DNA from: Metabacillus rhizolycopersici
GTDB taxonomy: Bacteria > Bacillota > Bacilli > Bacillales > Bacillaceae
Reading direction: 5' to 3'
Length of the DNA stretch: 35,704 bases
Assembly: GCF_020075705.1 (NCBI RefSeq)
Contig: NZ_JAIQUM010000056.1
Span: 1 to 35,704 of the forward strand
Within the stretch, counting starts at the first letter, position 1, and each line of letters begins with the position of its first letter. Positions 7,725-17,500 of this stretch are shown in pieces. Made by a program: the position numbers and the translations under genes. The notes under the pieces were generated by a model. It ran no database searches, was not told the origin of the DNA, and was given only the letters and a program-made list of their open reading frames with translations.

Positions 7725-8597
7725 TTAATCAGTCCAACCTTCGAATAAAACTGCCTCGAGATTTTCACTCGGGTTATTTGGGTTTGGAATATATATTTCA
7801 GTTTTTTTCAGTTTTCCACTAGCGAAATGTGTAGAAAAATCGGGTTGTTCTTCAAGTGCAATGTAATCATCAGTTAGCATAACTACAAATATTTTTGTTG
7901 CGTCAGTAGGAATATCATCTCGTGAAATATAGTCACTAAATACTTTATGTGGGTGTTCTAATTCATACATTCCTCGAACTCGAAGGTTTGATAGTTTTAG
8001 TGGGTCAATTCCCTTGGCACGAGCCAATTCCCTAGAACCAATCAATGTAGCGTTTGTACTTGCTACTGCCTCCCTAATCTCGTCAATTAGACTTAAATAG
8101 GTAGAGCGGTCAGCTACCATTGTATTTCCGTAAGCAAACCAAAGTGAAAGAAGTTTGTTGTTTTGAGTGTTTAAATTCCCAGCAACGTAAATGACCTCTT
8201 TTCTATCCCACTCTTCCTCGTTAATCTCTCTAGGTAAGTTCTGACTATCGGGATAGATATAATCCTTTGGATAAGAACTGTTTAACGCTAGAGAAGAATA
8301 GCTCTGATTATTTAGTTTCTTTGGCTCAACACCAACTCCACCTTTAACAATAAAATCGGGGAAGTTAGAGGAGTTACCTGTCCAACTAAGATATTCATTG
8401 TACTTGATCATTTTTTCGTGTTCGTACTGGTATTGACTAGCACCTGTGCAAAACATATCCTTCACGAAATATTCAAGGCTATCTCCAGCTGCATTTACTG
8501 AACCGTTTGACCGAAAAATTGGTGTGAGAATACTTGAATTCCTATCGAGAATGTTCTTTAAAGCCACTAAAACATTTGTTGTAGGTGATTGTGCCAT
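7725..8597 (-). CDS. Type II restriction endonuclease, NgoPII family
   Basis: 290 residues from the chosen ATG at 8597, which has AAGGAG 7 bases before it; a longer frame from 8669 would add an unlikely EKIEKIEKI repeat. It shares the family's run of motifs: AGDSLEYFVKDMF, YLSWTGNSSNFPDF, LALNSSYPK, EVIYVAGN and LRVRGMYELEHPHKVFSDY. The catalytic PD-(D/E)XK core is visible as P80-D81 and E91-P-K93. NgoPII-type enzymes cut GGCC, so that is the predicted target, although related enzymes may differ. The gene is divergent from a C5-cytosine methyltransferase that should protect the host. No truncation seen. Confidence 0.85.
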   Translation of the reverse strand: MAQSPTTNVLVALKNILDRNSSILTPIFRSNGSVNAAGDSLEYFVKDMFCTGASQYQYEHEKMIKYNEYLSWTGNSSNFPDFIVKGGVGVEPKKLNNQSYSSLALNSSYPKDYIYPDSQNLPREINEEEWDRKEVIYVAGNLNTQNNKLLSLWFAYGNTMVADRSTYLSLIDEIREAVASTNATLIGSRELARAKGIDPLKLSNLRVRGMYELEHPHKVFSDYISRDDIPTDATKIFVVMLTDDYIALEEQPDFSTHFASGKLKKTEIYIPNPNNPSENLEAVLFEGWTD

Positions 8598-8615
8598 TTC
8601 ATTTCTCCTTCTGTT

Positions 8616-8642
8616 TATTTTCTCTATTTTCTCTATTTTCTC
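8616..8642. repeat. Three tandem copies of a 9-bp unit
   Basis: TATTTTCTC is repeated exactly three times, 19 bases upstream of the endonuclease start. Because the unit is 9 bp, copy-number changes would not shift a frame; any effect would be on leader length or on a longer N terminus. Confidence 0.7.
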
Positions 8643-8656
8643 ATAGAAATAAAGAC

Positions 8657-8685
8657 TGGCCAAACTCAAGCTATTATGCTAAGAT
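8657..8685 (+). promoter_or_regulatory. Candidate methyltransferase promoter containing a GGCC site
   Basis: TGGCCA at 8657-8662 (4 of 6 to TTGACA) is followed after exactly 17 bases by TAAGAT at 8680-8685 (4 of 6 to TATAAT), 28 bases before the ATG. The -35 candidate contains GGCC, the predicted target of this system, so methylation could feed back on transcription. Confidence 0.4.
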
Positions 8686-8713
8686 ACTATATATTGAAAA
8701 GGAGTGATTTCTT

Positions 8714-9961
8714 ATGGTAATTGCTGAAAGAGAAAAAAGAACTTTTGTGTCTTCGCTTACTTTCACGCCCGAAGAAGTACAAAATGTTTTGTTCGAGAAA
8801 ATTCTTGAAGAAAACGAACTTGTTCAAACTAATATCACTGAACAAGATAGTTTAGAAGAAAAAGAAATGATAAAAAAACTTCATTTCGCCGAAGGAGAAA
8901 CGAATATTGTTTCGTTGTTCTCGGGTGCGGGCGGCTTAGATTTGGGCGTAGAACTTTCAAGTATGGTCGTTCAATTTGGAGAAGAAAAAGCATACAGAGC
9001 TTTTGAAAATAAAGAAGAATATTTGAAATTGCGTAGTAAAGTAAAATGCAATTTTGTTTATTCAAATGATATGTTTACATCAGCAAATATGACTTACGTT
9101 AATAACTTTGCTCCGACTGTTACTAAAGTTGCAAAGGATATTCGTAAAGTAGCAGAATTTCCGAGCTGTAATCTTATGCTCGGCGGATTTCCATGTCCCG
9201 GTTTTAGCAGTTCCGGTCCTCGATTACTCGATGATCCACGGAACTTTCTATACGTCCATTACATTCGTGCCTTAGTGCAAAGTACACCCGAGTTTTTTGT
9301 TGCTGAAAATGTAAAAGGTCTTATGACAATGGCTAGAGGACAAGTTCTTAGCCAAATGATAGAGGACTTTAAAGCTGCGGGTTATTATGTTACTGCCCAT
9401 TTAGTAAATTCTCGCGATTATGGTGTTCCACAACTTCGTGAACGAGTATTTATTGTCGGAATCCGCAATGATATTCGTGAAAAATATGGTTTTGAATACG
9501 AAGTTCCCGAACCAACACATGGAGAAGGGAAACTTCCGTATGTCACTTTGAAAGATACGATTAGCGATTTGCCTTTGGATGCTAAAGATGTTTACGAAGG
9601 TTCGTTTTCAAGTATGTATATGAGCCGTAATCGTAAAAAGAACTGGGACGAGCAAAGCTTTACTATTCAAGCGAGTGGTAGACAAGCTCCCATGCACCCT
9701 CACGGCGAACCTATGAAAAAAAACGGAAAAGACTTTTGGGAGTTTCAAGGTAATTTTAATCGTCGTTTATCAGTTCGCGAAGTTGCCCGTATTCAATCTT
9801 TTCCTAACTGGTTCGAGTTTTCAAATGGTAATAAGGAAAACGTTACGAATAACCATAAACTTAATGAACAATACAAACAAATTGGCAATGCAGTGCCAGT
9901 CTTACTAGCTGAAAAAATGGTTCGTCCAATTATTAAGTTTTTATATGAAAAAATTATTTAA
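8714..9961 (+). CDS. DNA (cytosine-5) methyltransferase of the NgoPII-type system
   Basis: 415 residues; ATG with GGAGTG 7 bases before. Motif I is FSGAGGLDLG (69-78), the catalytic motif IV is GGFPCPGFS (Cys161, with PCP in place of the commoner PCQ), motif VI is ENV (198-200), motif VIII is QLRERVFIVG and motif X is QIGNAVP near the C terminus. The target-recognition stretch contains GSFSSMYMSRNRKK and SFTIQASGRQAPMHP. It transfers a methyl group from S-adenosylmethionine to a cytosine, presumably in GGCC. About 60 residues precede motif I; such extensions sometimes bind DNA and autoregulate. It is closely related to the second methyltransferase in this window (22219-23502). Confidence 0.92.
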   Translation: MVIAEREKRTFVSSLTFTPEEVQNVLFEKILEENELVQTNITEQDSLEEKEMIKKLHFAEGETNIVSLFSGAGGLDLGVELSSMVVQFGEEKAYRAFENKEEYLKLRSKVKCNFVYSNDMFTSANMTYVNNFAPTVTKVAKDIRKVAEFPSCNLMLGGFPCPGFSSSGPRLLDDPRNFLYVHYIRALVQSTPEFFVAENVKGLMTMARGQVLSQMIEDFKAAGYYVTAHLVNSRDYGVPQLRERVFIVGIRNDIREKYGFEYEVPEPTHGEGKLPYVTLKDTISDLPLDAKDVYEGSFSSMYMSRNRKKNWDEQSFTIQASGRQAPMHPHGEPMKKNGKDFWEFQGNFNRRLSVREVARIQSFPNWFEFSNGNKENVTNNHKLNEQYKQIGNAVPVLLAEKMVRPIIKFLYEKII

Positions 9962-9997
9962 ATAAGAATTAAATTCATAATAAGATATTCATCAATG

Positions 9998-10028
9998 CTC
10001 ATTCCAGTTTATTGGGATGAGTTTTTTT
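9998..10028 (+). terminator. Rho-independent terminator after the methyltransferase
   Basis: CTCATTCC (9998-10005) pairs with GGGATGAG (10014-10021, one T-G), followed by seven T. It separates the restriction-modification system from the downstream operon. Confidence 0.8.
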
Positions 10029-10456
10029 GGAAACTGTTATATGAAGATAATAGTTTAAAGAACAACAACACACAATTTGAACAGAGTTCTTTTATTTTAT
10101 GGTCTTAATAGCTATACTATCTATCAATCTGTGGGAAACATACTCAGCTATATTACTCCATTCTAGCCACTCTAAACACACTCACAGCCATTCTTACAGT
10201 CTATCTAATAAACTTTTTTCCTGACATAACTATTACACTTTTCTAGTGGCTCTCTATGGCTCTTGAGAGAGAGGGTCAATGATTGGTGTAAAGGTAGTCA
10301 ATATATCCTCAGAAACACTCTCCAAAAGTCCACAGAGGCTCTCATTCCTCTTAAATTATTATATTAAAGCCGCCTCTCAGAACGCTCACAAGCCTCAAAT
10401 AAACTCATATAACACACACTCTCTCGGGCTCAAATAATAAATATGAACAAGCTCAT
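10029..10456. other. Non-coding stretch with pyrimidine-rich plus strand
   Basis: No supported gene. The plus strand has many CTCT, CTCACA and CACTC runs (for example around 10161-10200, 10301-10350 and 10370-10440), so the minus strand is purine-rich. A hairpin CTCTCT/AGAGAG lies near 10243-10273. It may be a decayed part of the phage-like fragment next to it. Confidence 0.4.
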
Positions 10457-10783
10457 TTAATCATAAGTGGTTGACACTGTTGTTATCTCTTGATTGATGT
10501 TTGGGCTATTGTTGGATAACCGATGGTCATTCTTTTGGTACATAATCCAGTTTAAAATAGTGATGATGCTATATTTATTGGTTGACTTAATAGAAACAAA
10601 TCCTTGTGATTCCAGAACTTTTAACCATCGCCAAAGTGTCTTCCCAGAGACACGATACTTCTTTTGAAGTTCTCGATTGTAATCCTCTTCAAGTGAATGA
10701 CGGCCAGTAATAAACTGTCCGGGGAATAAAACAATTACTTGGTTTTCAATCAAATACTCTTTTTGTTGATGTGATGCTTTCAT
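10457..10783 (-). pseudogene. Fragment of phage-type replication winged-helix protein
   Basis: 108 residues carrying the pattern LFPGQFITGRHSLEEDYN, then KTLWRWLKVLESQGFVSIKS, then TNKYSIITILNWIMYQ. This is the winged-helix start of many Firmicutes phage replication initiators, where similar residues normally follow a conserved first 40-50 residues. Here the upstream frame adds YRLIDLMKASHQQ and then hits a stop, so the front is missing. The DnaD-like C-terminal part is also absent. No convincing ribosome site. It is a relic, or at most a small DNA-binding protein. Confidence 0.6.
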
Positions 10784-10801
10784 TAAATCAATTAGTCGAT
10801 A

Positions 10802-11140
10802 TTATGAATATTGAAGATAACACATTAAGAAACCAGCGAATCCTTGATGAAGTACAGCCGTTAGCTCTTCAATTTTTAATTTAGTCAAACTGACTATGTT
10901 TGAGAAAATAGACTTATTTATCGTTCTGTCCCCATCATACCAATATTTTTTTATACTTTCTGGTATATGCTCATAGTAGTTGCCGACTTTATCCTTAATT
11001 AATACTGGCTTATTAAAGGGGATAAAGTTTAAAATTTGTGCAAAGTATCGTTTTGGGTTCTTGTCATCAACTGAGACTGTACCTATTTTTGCGACACCAA
11101 AGTAATGAGGTTTAATTGTAAGTCTCTTTTCCCTATACAT
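10802..11140 (-). pseudogene. N-terminal fragment of an HNH-nuclease-type protein
   Basis: 112 residues with HYFGVAKIGTVSVDD, then RYFAQILNFIPFNKPV, then GNYYEHIPESI. The order of FG-x-IG, YFA-x-I, F-PV and YYE resembles the N-terminal domain of bacterial HNH restriction-like proteins. No HNH motif follows, and the last 20 residues look unrelated, so the gene is probably truncated. The winged-helix fragment starts 18 bases further on the same strand. The family call is tentative. Confidence 0.45.
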
Positions 11141-11344
11141 AGTTTTTTTATACTCCTTTTATAATAAATTATATCTGTCCCTTCTTTTAAAATATTTTTA
11201 TACTTCATCGGGAAATGATGCTAAATACCTATTGTGTTATTCCATCTAGATTCATCATTTTCTGTAATAATTGCATATCCTGCTGTCATAAGATAAGTTA
11301 CCCTCCTTAAAGTCATGTTTAAATCCTTCATTCATTTTGCATAA

Positions 11345-11386
11345 AGTGATATTATTATATAATAGAATAAGTAATAATATAGCACT
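11345..11386. promoter_or_regulatory. Imperfect AT-rich inverted repeat upstream of the four-gene operon
   Basis: AGTGATATTATTA (from 11345) mirrors TAATAATATAGCACT (ending 11386) with a one-base mismatch and a small gap. It lies 114-155 bases before the first gene of the operon, in the 359-base space after the divergent fragment, and could be an operator or part of the promoter. No clear -35/-10 pair stands out because the whole region is AT-rich. Confidence 0.35.
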
Positions 11387-11499
11387 ATATTTGCTAGTTA
11401 AAAAGTTACATATGAAAGAAAGATTAATAGATATTTATATCTAGAAAATTAGTGCTTATTAAGTGATTTTTCATTAAAGATTTTTGTTTGGGGGAGAAA

Positions 11500-13533
11500 A
11501 TGTCATATTTGAAATGGAACAACTTAATTGCCAACTACTTCTTTAATGAGGCAATGGCTGGACGGGAAGTTCTTTTATTTGTAGATGAAAGTTTAATTAA
11601 CGAAATAGGAAGTAAAATTGGTGAGGACTTGAATGGTTTTATTTCATCTATTAACGAGGGACCTTCATGGGTAAATACGCACAGAAACCATGGGATTTGC
11701 CGCAAGGCATTTCAGACATATGAAGATTGGAGATTTAGAAAAAAATTAAGATATCCACCATATATAGGCTACTTGGCTCTTTTTATATTAGCTGGCTATG
11801 TAGAAGATGAACATTACTCAAAAATCGCTTATTATCCAAAGCTACGTACATTATTAGGAGAAAATGAGGTGTCAGGGCAGTATCCCTATTTTGATAGGAT
11901 GATTAGCTTGTGGAAGGATTTGGAAAAGTGGAGTGTGGAAGATAGGCTTGAGGAGTTAGGTCGTTTCAAGGTAAGGATAAGAGGTAAATGGAGACACGTT
12001 GGGTTACCTCTCTCGCAAACTATTATATCTAGCAAGGAACGAAAAGATCTCCTTTTAATATTTAATAGAGCAGGTATCATCTCCTCAGACTCTCCTGATG
12101 CTGACACAATAAATAGAACGTTATTGGAGCATGGTCAAGATGTCCTGACGAAGAAAACTGTAAGGCTGCTAAATGGAGAAGATAAAAATGAACATTTGCA
12201 GCAAGCCCTATTGGAATTAGTGAATGAGGAATTAAACGAGTGGGACGGATCTTTGCCAGAGGATTTTGTAGACTCAGATTCATTTGTTAAATCTAGGATA
12301 AGGATTTGTTTAAATTTAAATAAAGTAACAAGAAAGGCAACTTTTAGTTTTAGGATTAATTCACAGAATGAAATTCCTAGTGAATTGTTAGTTTTCCAAA
12401 GAAGAGGCGATTTAAGTTTATTTAATTGTAGACGGAGTATTGATAATTGGTCTACAGAGCTTAAGGGTAAAGATGGTTTGATTTTGGATTCAACCAATTT
12501 TAATTGGCTGAACGGAGAACAGATTGAAGATTTAGAGAATAGATGGGAATCCTCATTAAAAGGCACGCCTGTACGGGTTTTTATTGAAGGGCAGAAATAT
12601 GGTCTTCCTAATTTAGTCGAAACTGCACGTATTGAACAGGGTTCTAGATTTATATTACTATGCTGTAACTCTTATATTAATACAATTATAGAATGGGGTC
12701 AAAATTCTTGTGAAACTTTCGGTGAAATTAATTATACGGGTGTGCCAAATGGTTGGTCTTTGTTTCATGGAAGTAATCCCCATGAGTCTTGTATAGGTAT
12801 TACGGAATTAACTCTAGCTAGCGAAATTAGAATACGTCTTGTAGATGGTCTTCGTCTGGGAAAGGGCAACACTTTTTTTAGAGCAGCTCCTCCTAAGATT
12901 CTGCTTGAAAATAATAAAGGAAATGAAGTTGTTCTATTAAACGATGAACCACTTCCATATAACAAGGAGTCTCAGCATTGGGAACTCATTGGAAATTTGC
13001 CGTTGGACAGAACATTAACCGTTAGAGTTTTAGACCAAGGAAATGAAATTAGAAGAATAAATTTTAAAATCACTAATTCTAAAATTTCTATACGTAATAA
13101 AGAAAGTTTTATAGAAACAATAGGATTGCATGATGAGTGTCGGGAACCAATGAATATTGGGGTGAATGTTTATAATACAGATATAATTCCACCTGATAAG
13201 CAGTACCCGCTACCAACATATCTATCGAATGAGATTATATTCATTGGACAACACCCTGGTCAGATTTATCACTGGCAAGGTAAAGCAGTAGCCAAATTAG
13301 AGTGGGAACCTATTTGGGCAATATGGAAAGTAAGAAGGAGAAAGTGGAAGGTAAATTTCGCCTCTACAAAAAAGCTGACAGAGTGTCAGATAAATAAAGA
13401 AGTTGGCAACCAAAAAGATTTAAGGTATTGGAAAACAGTAATGTGCAAAATGAAAAAAGCTATAGAAAAACCAGAATTTCCCCCTTTGTATGAATTGTGG
13501 GAAAGTTACTTAGAGGTGGCAAAACGTGTTTGA
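11500..13533 (+). CDS. First gene of Druantia-like operon; large protein of unknown function, 677 aa
   Basis: The frame opens at TTG 11488, but GGGGGAG just before ATG 11500 makes MSYLKWNNLIANYFFNE the likely N terminus. Residues about 85-140 contain YPPYIGYLALFILAGYVED, then YYPKLRTLLGE and YPYFDRMISLW, a helical block I associate with large proteins encoded next to DUF1998 helicases. Residues about 430-560 are beta-rich and could form an Ig-like domain (RTLTVRVLDQGNEIRRI). The C terminus has a Trp-rich stretch (WEPIWAIWKVRRRKW). No nuclease, methylase or ATPase motif is visible. It overlaps the next gene by 8 bases, so translation is probably coupled. Likely a structural or DNA-sensing subunit; function unknown. 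Confidence 0.8.
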   Translation: MSYLKWNNLIANYFFNEAMAGREVLLFVDESLINEIGSKIGEDLNGFISSINEGPSWVNTHRNHGICRKAFQTYEDWRFRKKLRYPPYIGYLALFILAGYVEDEHYSKIAYYPKLRTLLGENEVSGQYPYFDRMISLWKDLEKWSVEDRLEELGRFKVRIRGKWRHVGLPLSQTIISSKERKDLLLIFNRAGIISSDSPDADTINRTLLEHGQDVLTKKTVRLLNGEDKNEHLQQALLELVNEELNEWDGSLPEDFVDSDSFVKSRIRICLNLNKVTRKATFSFRINSQNEIPSELLVFQRRGDLSLFNCRRSIDNWSTELKGKDGLILDSTNFNWLNGEQIEDLENRWESSLKGTPVRVFIEGQKYGLPNLVETARIEQGSRFILLCCNSYINTIIEWGQNSCETFGEINYTGVPNGWSLFHGSNPHESCIGITELTLASEIRIRLVDGLRLGKGNTFFRAAPPKILLENNKGNEVVLLNDEPLPYNKESQHWELIGNLPLDRTLTVRVLDQGNEIRRINFKITNSKISIRNKESFIETIGLHDECREPMNIGVNVYNTDIIPPDKQYPLPTYLSNEIIFIGQHPGQIYHWQGKAVAKLEWEPIWAIWKVRRRKWKVNFASTKKLTECQINKEVGNQKDLRYWKTVMCKMKKAIEKPEFPPLYELWESYLEVAKRV

Positions 13534-14506
13534 TGATATTCTTACTGTTTTAAGCGTAATAGGCAGCATTAAATTAGAGAAGTTTAGAGAAGTCTATGAT
13601 ACTCTTCTAAAACATAGGTTTAATGAGGATGAACAACAACGCCTATTATATTCTCACAATGATGTACTAAGAGATTTAGAAGCATTAGGTCATTGTGAAG
13701 TAGATTATTCTAATCGAAAAATATATATTTGTCCACCTTCCTTTGCTTTACTACCTAGTAGGGGATTACCTAGAATAGTCTTAGCTGGTGGCAGATCTGA
13801 AAAAATGTTAAAACGTTTAATGAAATTAGTGAATAAAAATTCTGATAAGGTTAGTGTTATACTATCAGATCATCTCTCAGTGAAGAATCCTCTCTTCCCG
13901 CAGACCATTTGTATTGAAGCTAAAAGTATTGGAATTTTAAAACAAGTTACCGAAAGAATAGGAATTGAGGGAAATTTAGAAATACCTGCTTCATGGTGCC
14001 TATCAATTGCATCACCCAGTGTTAATGATATTAGTAAATCTCTTGTGTATAGTGAATTAGTTGAGCCAAATTGGAAAAAGGCAGTTTTCTGCTATGAAAG
14101 GTTATATTTTAGACAATTTGAATGTTCAGATGAGATTAAGTTAGTAAAATATAAAAATCCTATTTCACAACAACAATACACATGGATTTGGAATGGTAAT
14201 GCAGCAGCAACAATTGACAGAGGATGGGGTAGGTATGTCATCTTAAATAACCATAAATCTAGGATGCTTTTATTTGATCAAGTAAAGCAGAGATTTGCAA
14301 TACCTTCAACAATGCCATTACCTAAACAGTTAGCAAGGGCAGCTACTCTTTGCACTGGGTTTCTCCCTCGTAAGAAAGCAATTCGTAAGCAAATAGGATA
14401 TTTGCCTAGGGAAACGAATATTACGGTTTATGAGGGGGTTACAGAGTTTATAGCGTTAGAGATATCAAAAAAATTAGGTTTAGATTTATTAGAGACTAAT
14501 CTATAG
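13526..14506 (+). CDS. Second gene of operon; possible winged-helix protein, 326 aa
   Basis: GTG start inside the end of the previous gene, with GAGGTGG upstream. The N-terminal 75 residues look like a winged helix (DILTVLSVIGSIKLEKFREV, then NDVLRDLEALGHCEVD, then a strand RKIYICPPSFALLP). A GLPRIVLAGGRS segment follows. The rest is a mixed fold ending in EGVTEFIALEISKKLGLDLL. No catalytic motif. A role in DNA binding, or in linking the 677-residue protein to the helicase, is an inference from position. It is 14 bases upstream of the helicase gene, whose ribosome site (AGGGGGAAG) lies between. Confidence 0.78.
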   Translation: MFDDILTVLSVIGSIKLEKFREVYDTLLKHRFNEDEQQRLLYSHNDVLRDLEALGHCEVDYSNRKIYICPPSFALLPSRGLPRIVLAGGRSEKMLKRLMKLVNKNSDKVSVILSDHLSVKNPLFPQTICIEAKSIGILKQVTERIGIEGNLEIPASWCLSIASPSVNDISKSLVYSELVEPNWKKAVFCYERLYFRQFECSDEIKLVKYKNPISQQQYTWIWNGNAAATIDRGWGRYVILNNHKSRMLLFDQVKQRFAIPSTMPLPKQLARAATLCTGFLPRKKAIRKQIGYLPRETNITVYEGVTEFIALEISKKLGLDLLETNL

Positions 14507-14520
14507 TAGGGGGAAGATAA

Positions 14521-17500
14521 ATGGCTAGTCCAATAGAAGCTTTTGAGGAAATACAGCACAATTTTATTAGATATGTAAAAACCGCGTTTGGCACTAGATA
14601 TCCTTCACTTGAGAAGGAAAGAGAACAATTACTTTTAAGTCCGGGAGTCCTTGCTCAGGATCCATGGATTGAACCCTTGCCAAGATATAGAAGTTCAAAC
14701 AAGAGGGTAAAAGATTTGACAGAGAAGGATCTTCCTTACTTAACCTTTGAAGAAATAGAGTTATTTAAAAACTTGGTACATTGTGGTCTTTTTAATCCGG
14801 AACTCCCTTTATATACTCACCAAGCACGAATGCTAAAGGAAGCATTGTCATCAAAACATTGTGTAATAACATCTGGTACCGGTTCAGGCAAGACCGAATC
14901 ATTCCTGCTTCCTCTCTTTGCGTATTTGGCTAAAGAAGCAAAAAAGTGGGAAGCAACCGACTCTCCAGAACCCCATGTAAATGATTGGTGGAAAAATAGA
15001 GATTGGCAGAATCAGTGTGATCCGCCAGGTAAAACAAGTCCATTGACTAGATCTTACCGTGTACCTCAAAGAAGTCATGAAAAAAGAAAATCTGGTGTTC
15101 GTGCACTCATATTATATCCTATGAATGCATTAGTAGAGGATCAATTAACACGATTGAGGAAAGCATTAGACTCTGATCAAGCAAAACTGTTTTATGATTC
15201 GCATCTTAATGGAAATAAATTTTACTTTGGTAGATATAATGGTATGACTCCAGTAGCAGGGCATGAATATACAAAATCCAGGAATCCGAAAAGGGACAAA
15301 ATAGAAGAGTTAGCTAAAAAGATGAGAGAAATGGATGATACCAGTGTTGCTGCTCTCAAATATGCTGCTGTAGAGACAAGTAAAAATAAAAATGAAATTC
15401 CGTTCTTTTTCCCGAGGTTAGATGGGGCAGAAATGCGCTCCCGTTGGGACATGCAGGATTTTCCGCCGGATATCCTAATTACTAATAATTCTATGTTGAG
15501 TATTATGATGATGCGAGAAGTTGATAATGGAATATTCGAAGAGACAAAAAAGTGGCTCAAAGAAAGCAAAGAAAACGTATTTCATTTAATTATTGATGAA
15601 TTACACTTATATCGAGGTACATCAGGTGCAGAAGTTTCTTATCTATTAAAACTATTATTGAAGCGTTTAGATCTAAAACCTGATCATCCCCAGTTACGTA
15701 TTTTAGCATCAAGCGCATCGCTAGAACCCGAGAATGTGGATAGCCGTAAATTTCTAAAAGACTTTTTTGGAATTGAAGGAGAAAAATTTGAGATTATACC
15801 TGGAACACCTGAACAGCTTCCTAAAGAAAGTGAATCTTTTCTGCCATACAGACCGTTTATTCAGTTTAACGACGAATACGAAGAGAATAACGAAATAGCA
15901 ATAAACAACCTATTATCTGGGTTAGGCAGTAAACTATCTGGAGCTTCAGCGTTAAGAAAAATATTAGAGTCGGATAATTTAAAATTAGCAAATACAATGT
16001 TAAATGCTTGTAAAATTGGGGATAAGATACGAGCTGTTTCAATTGATGACTTTGCGAAGAAACTATTTGGGACAAGTATTGATGAACAGACTAGAAAAAA
16101 GGCTGTAAGTGGCTTATTTAAGGCACGAACTCTTTGTGATACCCCCGATAGCAGCAGTTTACCTTCTTTCCGTTTCCATTGGTTTTTCCGCAATATCGAG
16201 GGGCTTTGGGCATCCACAAATAGAGAGAATATCGATATAACGAGATCCGTAGGAAAGTTATTCTCAAAACCTAGCATTATTGATGAAAAAGGTAGTCGGA
16301 TTCTGGAGCTTTTATATTGTGAACAATGTGGAACAGTATTCTATGGGGGGAACCGATTAAAGCTACAAAATGGAAAATTTGAAATGCTTATAACTTCTCC
16401 AGATATCGAAGGCATTCCAGACCGTAACAAGAAAAGTATGGTTGAACAAAGAAATTACGAAGAATATGCAATTTTTTGGCCAGTTATAGAGGGAGAAGAG
16501 TTGAACAAGGAAGTACGTACTTGGAACCAACTTAAAAGAAAAAAAGAATGGGGAAAGGCGAAAGGTGAATGGAAACCTGCGAGTCTTAGTACTTTTACAG
16601 GTACAGTTGAACTAACACATGTACCGGCGGTAGAGGATCCTACAAACAATATTAAAGGGTATAGTTTTATACTTGATAGCGATGACACAGAGGAGTTTAA
16701 ATCGTTACCGTCTATCTGTCCTTGCTGTAACGCCGACTATTCTAAAAGGAAATATTTGACTAGTCCAATACGTGGGTTTCGTACAGGTTTCTCAAAGGTC
16801 AGCCAGATCTTATCAAAGGAACTATTCTATCAACTTTCAGAAATAAGTGATAAAAAGTTAGTTGTTTTTTCCGATAGCAGGGAAGATGCAGCACAAATAT
16901 CAAATGGAGTAGAACGTAATCACTATAAAGATCTTTTTAGAGAAGTTGTCGTTGATGAACTCCGTTTGGCAACATTAGGTGAGTCACAACTTTTAGAAGA
17001 ATTAGAAGCAGGAGAATGTTTATCTCCTGTTGCTAACAGATACATTAGTGCCTATCCAATGGCTGAACAAAAAATTCGTGAGTTATTAGAACAAACAAAA
17101 GAGGTTCCACCTTCAGCGTTCAGGAGACATTATGACGAAGCATTAGCGGAATTAGAACGTATCCGAAAAAAGAAGGAAACATTAATAGTATCCTGTAGTG
17201 AGTTAATTTATCCATCATCCACAGATGATTGTGGGAGAATAATATCTAGGCTAATAGGATTAGGGGTTAATCCTGCTGGAAACGATATAAAGAACCAATC
17301 ATTTTGGTGGGGGCAACAAGAACATCGTTGGACGGATCTTTTTGATTTTGAAAAGAAGAAGTGGCTAAGTAACCTTCCACCTGATACAGATAGATTCAAA
17401 AATCAAATTCGTGATAAAATTCGTAAAGAGTTATGTGAACTATTATTTAGCAGACTATATTTTGGCTTTGAATCATCTGGTCTAGGATATCCTATTATTC

